Origin: Eubacteriaceae bacterium
Lineage (GTDB): Bacteria > Bacillota > Clostridia > Eubacteriales > Alkalibacteraceae
Length of the DNA: 50,015 nucleotides
Assembly (NCBI GenBank): GCA_003446375.1
Contig: DMAW01000019.1
Span: 1 to 50,015 of the forward strand
Reading direction: 5' to 3'
Shown: piece after piece, positions 1 to 6,464 of the stretch
Layout of the letters: every line of letters begins with the position of its first letter
Numbering within the stretch: position 1 is the first letter of the stretch
The notes under the pieces: model-generated
Seen by the model: the letters and a program-made list of their open reading frames with translations, nothing else
The model's database searches: none
Told to the model about the DNA's origin: nothing
Made by a program: the position numbers and the translations under genes

Positions 1-59
1 CCCATTAAGTGGAATTGGACAGAGCCCTAGGCTAAATCTGTCCAATTCCACTTAATGGG
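1..59. repeat. Perfect 23-bp inverted repeat (long hairpin)
   Basis: Bases 1-23 are the exact reverse complement of bases 37-59, separated by a 13-base loop that itself contains a short GCC/GGC inverted pair. The arm reads CCCATTAAGTGG onward. It is not followed by a T-run on either strand, so it is not a standard terminator. The left edge may be cut by the window. It could be a REP-type hairpin or part of a transposon end near the recombinase genes; no family is assigned. Confidence 0.8.
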
Positions 60-175
60 GACGTGATTTAATTGTCATAGCAGTGATCCAAAAAACAAGA
101 GAAAAAAAGAGAGAAAAAATTTTTGATTTGTTTTTATTTATGCTTTTAATATTTTGAAAGAAAGGAGGTAAACAA

Positions 176-1129
176 ATGGGCAAAACACCGAGCATGGCAC
201 ATCAGGTCATATGTGCAGTAGACAGCTGTTTTAAAGAAGGAATGGACAAACACTCGTTGAAAGCAAGCGGCGACAAAAAGCCTCACATGATCTTCGGATA
301 CCAGCACAAGATGAATATTCAAGAAACAGGCATTGATTTAGGCAAGTATTGTAAAGAAAAATTTGGCACAAAATTGCTCAGCGACATTAAACATGAGCAC
401 ATACAAGATTGGCTCGACTCCAAGGCAGCTACTTGTACAAAGGCAACTATCAGCCAGTATCGCTCAAGAATTATCAAGCTTGAGGAAACTGTAAAAAACA
501 AGTACAAAAATGCTAACTTCAATTGGAAAAGCAAAGATATCAAACAACCTGAATCTTATAAACATGATGATAAAATCCGAACAAAGGCCTTCGAAAAAAA
601 AGATTACGAGAAGCTAATGGATCATATCAATGATCCAAAAAACAAAGTTCATACCCAAGCAACCAAAGCTATCTTTATCAGTTACAATTACGGGATTCGG
701 GTAGGAGGTGCGGACAACATCAAGGCAGGTGATATCGACATGAAAAACATGAAATTTGTCGTGACAGAAAAAGGCGGAAGAAAAAGGACCCTAGACATCA
801 AGCCTCAGCATAAAAAAGATTTTGAAAAATTAATTGAAGGAAAAAAAGAAAAAGACTATGTGATAGATATCAAGAAAGACAGCATAATAAAAGGTGTCCG
901 CCGTTTAATCGTAGCAGCCGGTCTCGGAGAAAAGTATCCAGGCCACAGTGGTGGCATTCATTCCATGCGCAAAGCCTTTGCTACTCGATTGTTTCATGAG
1001 CTCATAGAAAACTGCAAATCAGAAAGAGATGCCTTGGATATCGTCTCAAAGATTCTAGGACACGGAAAAAGAAGAGATAAGATGCTTATTGACAGCTATG
1101 TTTACAAAGAAGCAAAAAAGAAGTCATGA
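176..1129 (+). CDS. Tyrosine recombinase / phage-type integrase
   Basis: This 317-aa protein has the layout of a tyrosine site-specific recombinase: an N-terminal DNA-binding SAM-like region (about residues 45-130) and a C-terminal catalytic domain (about 135-310). The catalytic set is visible: Arg in NYGIRVGGADN, a beta-hairpin Lys in KGGRKRT, HSMRKAFATR (HxxR), LGHGKRRDK and the nucleophile Tyr in LIDSYVYKE. By family, it cuts and rejoins DNA through a phosphotyrosine intermediate. The ATG follows AAAGGAGG at a good distance. It lies in an accessory block with two serine recombinases and is followed by a hairpin. No attachment site for it could be seen. It could serve the same element or be a remnant of another one. 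The family call is secure; activity is unknown. Confidence 0.88.
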   Translation: MGKTPSMAHQVICAVDSCFKEGMDKHSLKASGDKKPHMIFGYQHKMNIQETGIDLGKYCKEKFGTKLLSDIKHEHIQDWLDSKAATCTKATISQYRSRIIKLEETVKNKYKNANFNWKSKDIKQPESYKHDDKIRTKAFEKKDYEKLMDHINDPKNKVHTQATKAIFISYNYGIRVGGADNIKAGDIDMKNMKFVVTEKGGRKRTLDIKPQHKKDFEKLIEGKKEKDYVIDIKKDSIIKGVRRLIVAAGLGEKYPGHSGGIHSMRKAFATRLFHELIENCKSERDALDIVSKILGHGKRRDKMLIDSYVYKEAKKKS

Positions 1130-1136
1130 AAAACTG

Positions 1137-1176
1137 AAATCCCTTGCTGATTTAAGAAAATTCAGCAAGGGATTTC
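1137..1176. terminator. Hairpin after tyrosine recombinase
   Basis: Inverted arms AAATCCCTTGCTGA and TTCAGCAAGGGATTT lie just after the integrase stop codon, giving a stem of about 14 bp with a 10-base loop. The downstream T-run is weak (TTAAAACT), so termination may be partial and the next ORF, 80 bases away, could be read through. Confidence 0.6.
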
Positions 1177-1210
1177 TTAAAACTCAAAATCTGAAAGGAG
1201 GAATCACTAT

Positions 1211-1585
1211 ATGGAAAACAAAAAAATCATCGATGAATTTCATATCTCTGATGGTTCGAAAAAGAAGAATACGGGAAAGAAAATACCAGAAATCATTTAC
1301 GAAACCAGAGAACCTATTGGATCGGAAGATGGAACATCACTTAATCTTGTCAACTACAAAGCTTTTCGAATAATAATCGATGGCGTGGAATACAAAGAGG
1401 CGGAATTTAAAAAGCTGTTCCCCAACAAATACCCGGCTTTTAACATCAAGAAAACACTAGCTTCTAAAAACGAGGCATTGTATGAAACCATGTATATGTA
1501 TTTTCCTGCAGCGATGCTAAAAAAGCATAAGATTCGGGTCATATGCAGAAAAAAGATGATTCAGTATACGTATGAATTGAAATAA
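1211..1585 (+). CDS. Unknown 124-aa protein
   Basis: I do not recognise this protein. It is 124 aa, lysine-rich and basic, with no signal peptide, membrane segment or recognisable catalytic motif. The ATG is preceded by GAAAGGAGG at a normal distance, and a strong terminator follows directly, so it looks like a real and complete gene. It sits between a tyrosine recombinase and the tandem serine recombinases. A DNA-binding or excision accessory role would fit the context and charge, but nothing in the sequence shows it. Confidence 0.65.
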   Translation: MENKKIIDEFHISDGSKKKNTGKKIPEIIYETREPIGSEDGTSLNLVNYKAFRIIIDGVEYKEAEFKKLFPNKYPAFNIKKTLASKNEALYETMYMYFPAAMLKKHKIRVICRKKMIQYTYELK

Positions 1586-1610
1586 ATCGGCGGCTCGGCC
1601 GCCGATTTTT
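1586..1610 (+). terminator. Rho-independent terminator
   Basis: A GC-rich hairpin ATCGGCGGC-TCG-GCCGCCGAT begins immediately after the stop codon of the 124-aa ORF and is followed by TTTTT. It separates that gene from the serine recombinase transcript. Confidence 0.9.
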
Positions 1611-1660
1611 CATGCAAGTCGTCAATTTCAAAATTTGTATATTTTTATCAATAGTGAAAT

Positions 1661-1689
1661 TTGAATTAATAACTTAAATGCGCTATAAT
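1661..1689 (+). promoter_or_regulatory. Sigma-A-type promoter for the serine recombinase genes
   Basis: TTGAAT (1661-1666), a 17-base spacer and TATAAT (1684-1689). The expected start is near 1696, about 30 bases before the AAGGAGGGG ribosome binding site of the small ORF. It is the only strong promoter seen between the terminator and the serine recombinases. Confidence 0.75.
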
Positions 1690-1735
1690 CGCTTTAATAT
1701 AAAAAACATTAAAATTCATTTAAGGAGGGGATGAT

Positions 1736-1951
1736 ATTAGTAAACAAGTATTAAAAACTACGTGCAGTATAGAAAGGAATGATTTATACAAGGGAATCTA
1801 TTCCAATGATAAGGAGTTCTCTCCAGATGAGAATTTTTCTCTGACGCAAGAAAGCGAAAACAGCTTTTATTTACCCTTTATCAGGTTGTTACAAGAATGC
1901 TATCTTGACAACCATTCATGCAAGACTAATCGAGGGGTGAAGGCTTCATGA
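1736..1951 (+). CDS. Small ORF with probable ATT start, overlapping the first serine recombinase
   Basis: An open frame of 71 codons has no ATG. A strong AAGGAGGGG site (1722-1730) sits about 7 bases before an ATT codon at 1736, and the frame ends in a TGA that overlaps the ATG of the downstream recombinase (ATGA, 1948-1951), the arrangement expected for translational coupling. The product has no recognised motif; it contains a run SFYLPFIRLLQECYLDN. It could be a small partner of the serine recombinases, for example a directionality factor, but that is only inferred from position. The other possibility is an ORF that lost its ATG; an ATG one frame away at 1731 gives only seven codons. Confidence 0.45.
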   Translation: MSKQVLKTTCSIERNDLYKGIYSNDKEFSPDENFSLTQESENSFYLPFIRLLQECYLDNHSCKTNRGVKAS

Positions 1952-3447
1952 CAGAAACCACAACTAGAGCTGTTGCCTATGCCAGGTACTCCAGCGACAA
2001 CCAACGAGATGCATCAATTGATGCACAACTTAGAGAAATCAAAGAATACGCGTCAAAAAACAACATAACTATAATACAAGAATATGTAGACAAGGCATTG
2101 TCCGGCACAACAGATAAGCGGCCAGAATTTCTTAAGATGATCGATGATTCCATGAATAAGGAATTTGATGTTGTCCTTGTACACAAGCTTGATCGTTTTT
2201 CTAGAAAACGTTATGATAGCGCTATTTATAAAAAGAAGCTTTCTGACCATAATGTCAAAGTCGTTTCTGTGCTTGAGCCTATGCTTGACGGGAGCCCGGA
2301 ATCAATATTGCTTGAATCGGTCGTGGAAGGTTACGCTGATTTTTATTCCGCCAACTTAAAACGTGAAGTTGAAAAAGGAATGAAGGAAAATGCGCTTAAC
2401 GCGATGCATAATGGCGGATGTCCTCCACTGGGTTATGGCGTGGATCCCACTACAAAAAAGTATTTTATCATTGAAGATGAAGCCAAAATCGTTAGGATGA
2501 TATTTGATCTTTATCTAAACAATTATGGCTATTCTGAAATGATAAATTCATTAAACACCTTGGGTTGCAAAACTAAAAAAGGCAAGAACTTTGGAAAAAA
2601 TTCGATACACGGAATACTAAAAAACGAAAAATACACGGGCATTTACATCTTCAACCGGGCAGCTTCAAAAGGATCCAACGGCAAACGCAATCACCATAAA
2701 TCCAAAGATGAATGTGAAATAATTAGGATTTATGATGGTATGCCGGCTATCATTGACAAAATCACTTTTCAAAAGGCACAAGCCATGTTGGAACGAAACA
2801 AGCATAGATCAGGATCATATCTGGCTAAAAATAACTACCTTTTATCAGGATTAGTGTTCTGTGGAATCTGTGGTCATGCCATGAGCGGGAGCACTGCGAC
2901 CGGAGGAAGAAACAAAACTTCGTACTCATACTATGTTTGCAATCAAAAAGCCAACAAGAAGAGCTGCAGCAATAAAAATATCCGAAAAGAGTATCTGGAA
3001 GATTATGTGATCCACAAAATAATTAAAAATATGCTCTCCTACAAAGGCATCAATGATCTGGCTATAAAGATGAATCAGTTTCAAAATGAAGTTGACAACT
3101 CTACTGCATTGGAAATCAAAGCACTTACAAAAAATCTAAACAAGAACATAAGTAAAAAAAACAATCTAGTAGACATTATTGCCGAAGGCGCAAAAATATC
3201 AAGTCTCTTGGAAAAACTCAAGTTCCTTGAAGAAGAATGCGCTACAATAGAACGCAATTTAAACATTTTGAAAGAGAAAAACACTGAAGCCACAATCGAC
3301 AAGGATATATTGGAAGATGCAATAAACATTTTTCGTAATTCCTATTCAAAGTTTTCGCCACAGGATTTAAAATCAATGATGAAAAATTTTGTCGAAAGGA
3401 TTGATGTTTATGATGATAAGGTAACAGTAGTTCTTAAATTTCTATGA
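1948..3447 (+). CDS. Large serine recombinase, copy 1
   Basis: This 499-aa protein is a large serine recombinase. Residues about 8-150 are the resolvase-type catalytic domain, with nucleophile Ser in YARYSSDNQRDASI and the arginine block around KLDRFSRKRYDSA. Next comes the recombinase domain (about 165-280, with GKNSIHGILKNEKYTG) and a zinc ribbon with paired cysteines (CGICGHAM ... CNQKANKKSC). A coiled-coil arm (about 375-450) precedes the end VVLKFL. These enzymes catalyse integration or excision between att sites through a phosphoserine intermediate. The start overlaps the small ORF before it (ATGA). A close paralogue follows 46 bases later; the paired layout recalls cassette recombinase pairs such as CcrA/CcrB. 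All key residues are present. Confidence 0.93.
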   Translation: MTETTTRAVAYARYSSDNQRDASIDAQLREIKEYASKNNITIIQEYVDKALSGTTDKRPEFLKMIDDSMNKEFDVVLVHKLDRFSRKRYDSAIYKKKLSDHNVKVVSVLEPMLDGSPESILLESVVEGYADFYSANLKREVEKGMKENALNAMHNGGCPPLGYGVDPTTKKYFIIEDEAKIVRMIFDLYLNNYGYSEMINSLNTLGCKTKKGKNFGKNSIHGILKNEKYTGIYIFNRAASKGSNGKRNHHKSKDECEIIRIYDGMPAIIDKITFQKAQAMLERNKHRSGSYLAKNNYLLSGLVFCGICGHAMSGSTATGGRNKTSYSYYVCNQKANKKSCSNKNIRKEYLEDYVIHKIIKNMLSYKGINDLAIKMNQFQNEVDNSTALEIKALTKNLNKNISKKNNLVDIIAEGAKISSLLEKLKFLEEECATIERNLNILKEKNTEATIDKDILEDAINIFRNSYSKFSPQDLKSMMKNFVERIDVYDDKVTVVLKFL

Positions 3448-3493
3448 ATAAAATAGCAACACACATATGAAATAGAACTAGGAGGTTGAACAA

Positions 3494-5080
3494 ATGAAAA
3501 AAGGTTATACGATTGCCGTTGCCTATGCACGTTATTCAAGTGACAACCAACGTGATGCATCTATCGATGCGCAATTAAGAGCCATTCAGGATTATGCCCA
3601 GAAAAACAATATTATTGTTATCAGGGAATATATCGACAGAGCCAAATCAGGAACAACAGACCAGAGACCAGAATTTTTGAAAATGATCAACGATTCAAAA
3701 GGAAAAGAGTTTGAAGCAATACTTGTCCATAAGTTAGATCGTTTTTCGAGAGATAGATATGATAGCGCAATTTATAAAAAGAAGCTTTCTAATCAAAAAG
3801 TTAAAGTATTGTCTGTTCTTGAACCAATGCTTGATGGCAGTCCCGAGTCTATAATGTTGGAGTCGATAGTCGAAGGCTACTCTCAGTATTATTCTGCCAA
3901 CCTTCAGCGGGAAGTCCAAAAAGGCATGAAAGAGAACGCTCTCAAGTGTCTCCACAATGGCGGACTGCCTCCTCTGGGTTATGGTGTAGATCCTGAAACA
4001 AAAAAATATTATATCATCGACGAAGAAGCAAATATCGTGCGTCATATTTTCGATATGTACATCAAGAATAAAGGCTATTCTGAGATGATCAATTCTCTAA
4101 ATTCATTGGGTGCAAAAACAAAAAAAGGCCAATCCTTTGGCAAAAATTCGATACACGGAATCTTGAAAAACGAAAAATACAAAGGGGTATACATCTTCAA
4201 TCGTTCTGCACCCAAAGATTCAAACCGAAAGAGAAATCATCACAAGTCAAAAGATGAATCAGAAATTATAACGATAGATGGGGGCATGCCAGTAATAATA
4301 GACAAAATAACTTTTGATCAAGCCCAAGAGCTGTTGAAAAAAAACAAGCATCGTTCAGGTTCGTATTTGGCTAAAAACACTTACTTGCTATCTGGTTTCG
4401 TTGAATGTGCATCGTGTGGTCACTCCATGACGGGATCTACAGCGACTGGTGGTAGAAATAAGTCAAGTTACTCCTATTACGTATGTTCGCAAAAGAACAA
4501 TAAAAAGAAATGCAAAAATAAGAACGTGAGAAAAGAGTACTTGGAAGAATGCGTGCTTCAAATGATTTTGGATGAGTTGTTGGTTGATGAAAAGGTTGAT
4601 GATCTGAGTCAAAGGATTAAAGCCTATCAACAAGAAAAACACGCAGATTCAGATATTGAAGTTGAATCATTGTCAGCACAACTGGGTGATAAGAAAACGA
4701 AGATTGACAACATTGTTGATTCAATTGTCCAAGGGATCAGCTCACCTGCATTGCTAAAAAAATTGAACGAATTGGAGGCTGAGAAAATATCGATTGAAAA
4801 TAGATTAAAGTCTGAAACACTGGAAAAAACAAAATCGAAAGTCGAAAGAAATGACCTGCTCGGTGCAATACGTCGCTTCCGTACCAGCATACTCGAATCT
4901 TCAGATAATGAACTTAAAACTATCATGAGAAATTTTGTAGAAAGAGTAAAAATTTATACAGACCACGTTGAAGTGGTACTAAAATTTGATTATGTTTTGA
5001 GTGTAATTGGTGGAGGCGGCGGGAATCGAACCCGCGTCCGAAAGCCAATTCACAAAAGTTTCTCCGAGCGCAGTCACTGA
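3494..5080 (+). CDS. Large serine recombinase, copy 2, running into antisense tmRNA
   Basis: This 528-aa paralogue of the upstream recombinase has the same domains: the catalytic region with YARYSSDNQRDASI, the recombinase domain (GKNSIHGILKNEKYKG), the zinc ribbon (CASCGHSM ... CSQKNNKKKC) and a coiled-coil arm. The start follows AGGAGG at a good distance. Where copy 1 ends at VVLKFL, this copy continues from VVLKFD for about 29 residues. The last 23 (506-528, including GGGGGNRTRV) are the antisense of the 3' end of ssrA, so the two genes converge and overlap by 73 bases. The tail is therefore probably an outcome of the integration junction rather than a conserved domain. Its effect on enzyme function is unknown. 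Confidence 0.92.
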   Translation: MKKGYTIAVAYARYSSDNQRDASIDAQLRAIQDYAQKNNIIVIREYIDRAKSGTTDQRPEFLKMINDSKGKEFEAILVHKLDRFSRDRYDSAIYKKKLSNQKVKVLSVLEPMLDGSPESIMLESIVEGYSQYYSANLQREVQKGMKENALKCLHNGGLPPLGYGVDPETKKYYIIDEEANIVRHIFDMYIKNKGYSEMINSLNSLGAKTKKGQSFGKNSIHGILKNEKYKGVYIFNRSAPKDSNRKRNHHKSKDESEIITIDGGMPVIIDKITFDQAQELLKKNKHRSGSYLAKNTYLLSGFVECASCGHSMTGSTATGGRNKSSYSYYVCSQKNNKKKCKNKNVRKEYLEECVLQMILDELLVDEKVDDLSQRIKAYQQEKHADSDIEVESLSAQLGDKKTKIDNIVDSIVQGISSPALLKKLNELEAEKISIENRLKSETLEKTKSKVERNDLLGAIRRFRTSILESSDNELKTIMRNFVERVKIYTDHVEVVLKFDYVLSVIGGGGGNRTRVRKPIHKSFSERSH

Positions 5081-5357
5081 TTTAATCTCGCCGATTGAAC
5101 CTCCAGTGACAGAGTTAAAATCGGACCAGCCTCAATTATTCGTTAATCAGTCGAGACATCCTGAAAAACGGTTCCCTGCTAAGTTGACGCCCGGGTCCCT
5201 GATCGCAGGTCTTCTGGGTCGGACGAAAGCTGCTTACGCAGCTAAAGCGTAATTATTATTTTTAGCGTTTATATTTAGTTTGCCACTTTTAACGATGATT
5301 GGTCACATCGGCTCGCTTCTCTTGCTTCAAAACCCCCGTCGAAGCCATTGCGCCCCC
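5008..5357 (-). ncRNA. ssrA: Transfer-messenger RNA (tmRNA)
   Basis: tmRNA rescues stalled ribosomes together with SmpB. The 350-nt gene starts GGGGGCGCAATGGCTTCGAC and ends TTCGATTCCCGCC...TCCACCA. The acceptor stem pairs GGGGGCG with CGCCTCC (one G-U), and the CCA is encoded. The tag reading frame runs from GGC (5284) to TAA (5234), giving the tag (A)GKLNINAKNNNYALAA, with the ALAA end recognised by ClpXP-type proteases; clpP and clpX are in this window. No intron was seen. The gene lies downstream of smpB, but an S23-type cassette separates them. The 3' end is overlapped in antisense by the second serine recombinase, consistent with use of the ssrA 3' end as an integration site. A TATAAT at 5452-5457 on the minus strand is a possible promoter element, without a clear -35. 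Confidence 0.96.
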
Positions 5358-5361
5358 ATGG

Positions 5362-5396
5362 TAAGTTGTAAGATTCAAGAAATAAGTTGTAAGTTG
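5362..5396. repeat. Heptamer array, left flank of the S23 gene
   Basis: Five consecutive 7-base units: TAAGTTG, TAAGATT, CAAGAAA, TAAGTTG, TAAGTTG. Three are identical and two are degenerate. They begin four bases from the 5' end of mature tmRNA. A related array in the opposite orientation lies on the other side of the S23 gene. Confidence 0.65.
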
Positions 5397-5479
5397 TTTA
5401 GTCTTACTCTAGGGTCATCTATATAAGAACCTTTTATTAACCTCGAAATTAATTATAACATAGGCGCCTTTAAAGTCGC

Positions 5480-5863
5480 TTAATAAATTATCTGCATCTT
5501 GTTTTGCAGACTTTTGATAAGCCCGTTGAGCATCCTGCCTATTTCATCCGATTGCTCTTTTAGTAACGCGTAATTTTCATTGTCGATATATCTTAAATCA
5601 TTTGCTATTATAAAAAAACTCTTTGTTTCTTCTAATGAACCTTTTGCAATATATAAAAAATTGACAAAATCCTTTAATGTCCGTCTTCCAGTACCTTCAG
5701 CAATATTAGCACAAATAGAGTTCACTGATCTTCTAAGCTGGCTACACATATCATATTTCTCATACTCAGGGAAATTCTCCAACAAGCTATATGTTGTCAA
5801 TATCAACTGTCTTGATTTATGCCACACTTGCAAGTTATAAAACTTCTTATCCATAAAATGCAT
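5480..5863 (-). CDS. Four-helix-bundle protein, S23 / 23S rRNA intervening-sequence type
   Basis: This 127-aa all-helical protein matches the four-helix-bundle (S23) family known from intervening sequences in 23S rRNA genes. Typical features are the N-terminal F(Y)NLQVWHKSRQLIL segment, the middle RRSVNSICANIAEGTGRRT and the later LYIAKGSLEETKSFFIIANDL, at the usual length of about 115-130 aa. Molecular function is unknown for the family. A GGTGGATGC site precedes the chosen ATG. It lies between smpB and ssrA, where most relatives have no gene, and is flanked by inverted heptamer arrays, which suggests insertion as a cassette. An internal ATG three codons in is an alternative start. Confidence 0.85.
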   Translation of the reverse strand: MHFMDKKFYNLQVWHKSRQLILTTYSLLENFPEYEKYDMCSQLRRSVNSICANIAEGTGRRTLKDFVNFLYIAKGSLEETKSFFIIANDLRYIDNENYALLKEQSDEIGRMLNGLIKSLQNKMQIIY

Positions 5864-5910
5864 CCACCTTCAATTATGTTGATGTTTCTTAATGGTATCA
5901 ACCTGCTTTT

Positions 5911-5931
5911 ACTTACAGTCTACAACTTGTA
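5911..5931. repeat. Heptamer array, right flank of the S23 gene
   Basis: Three 7-base units, ACTTACA-GTCTACA-ACTTGTA. They are degenerate copies of the left array's unit (TAAGTTG) in inverted orientation, since the reverse complement of tandem TAAGTTG reads as tandem ACTTACA. The array ends just before the smpB stop codon. Confidence 0.5.
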
Positions 5932-5935
5932 ATGC

Positions 5936-6403
5936 CTATTCTCCTCTACGGTCTACCCTGGTTGCCTTTTGAATCCTTCTTTCTGCATCCTTCTTAGCTA
6001 TATCGTGGCGCTTGTCATATACTTTTTTCCCTTTGGCAAGGGCAAGCTCCACTTTCACCCTGCTGCCCTTAAAATATAAGCTTAGGGGAACCAAGGTGTA
6101 GCCCTGAGTCTGCTTTAGGCCGATCAGCTTAGCAATTTCCTTTTTATGCATCAAAAGCTTCCTAGTCCTTAAAGGATCTTTGTTGAATATATTGCCTTGT
6201 TCGTATGGGCTTATATGCATGTTATATACGTACAGCTCTCCATTATAGATATCTGCATAACTATCCTTAAGGTTTACCTTGCCGCCGCGGATAGATTTCA
6301 CCTCTGTACCGAAAAGCTCTATGCCTGCTTCGTAGGTTTCCTCTATAAAATAATTATGCCTTGCTTTTTTATTTTGAGCTATTACTTTTACTCCACTTTT
6401 CAT
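5936..6403 (-). CDS. smpB: SsrA-binding protein SmpB
   Basis: SmpB binds the tRNA-like domain of tmRNA and is essential for its entry into stalled ribosomes. The 155-aa length is normal. Conserved parts include KARHNYFIEETYEAGIELFGTEVKSIR near the N-terminus, ISPYEQGN, RTRKLLMHKKEI, KGYTLVPL-like GYTLVPLSLYFKGSRVKVELALAKGKKVYDKR, and a basic C-terminal tail that follows the mRNA path in the ribosome. The start has AGAGGTGC upstream. It lies about 60 bases after rnr and upstream of ssrA, so the window holds RNase R, SmpB and tmRNA together, the complete set for trans-translation and decay of the faulty mRNA. Confidence 0.97.
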   Translation of the reverse strand: MKSGVKVIAQNKKARHNYFIEETYEAGIELFGTEVKSIRGGKVNLKDSYADIYNGELYVYNMHISPYEQGNIFNKDPLRTRKLLMHKKEIAKLIGLKQTQGYTLVPLSLYFKGSRVKVELALAKGKKVYDKRHDIAKKDAERRIQKATRVDRRGE

Positions 6404-6464
6404 AATGCACCTCTACTGATTCGAGCGACTTTATATTTGCCCGTATCTTTTAATTATATGTCTA

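Noticed and set aside
1089..1373. 94-codon plus-strand ORF overlapping the end of the integrase
   Set aside because: No ribosome binding site, and it overlaps both the integrase end and the better-supported 124-aa gene in another frame.
1..5007. Second att site (copy of the ssrA 3' end) inside the window
   Set aside because: I searched by eye for TGGTGGAGGCGG and close variants on both strands and found only chance partial matches, so the far end of the element must lie outside the window or not exist.
5007..5252. Plus-strand ORF of 81 codons beginning MVEAAGIEPASESQ
   Set aside because: It lies within the antisense of the ssrA gene; this is a well-known false ORF pattern over tRNA and tmRNA 3' ends.
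5008..5357. Group I intron or permuted (two-piece) tmRNA
   Set aside because: Both ends pair correctly and the tag frame is uninterrupted, so this is an ordinary one-piece tmRNA.
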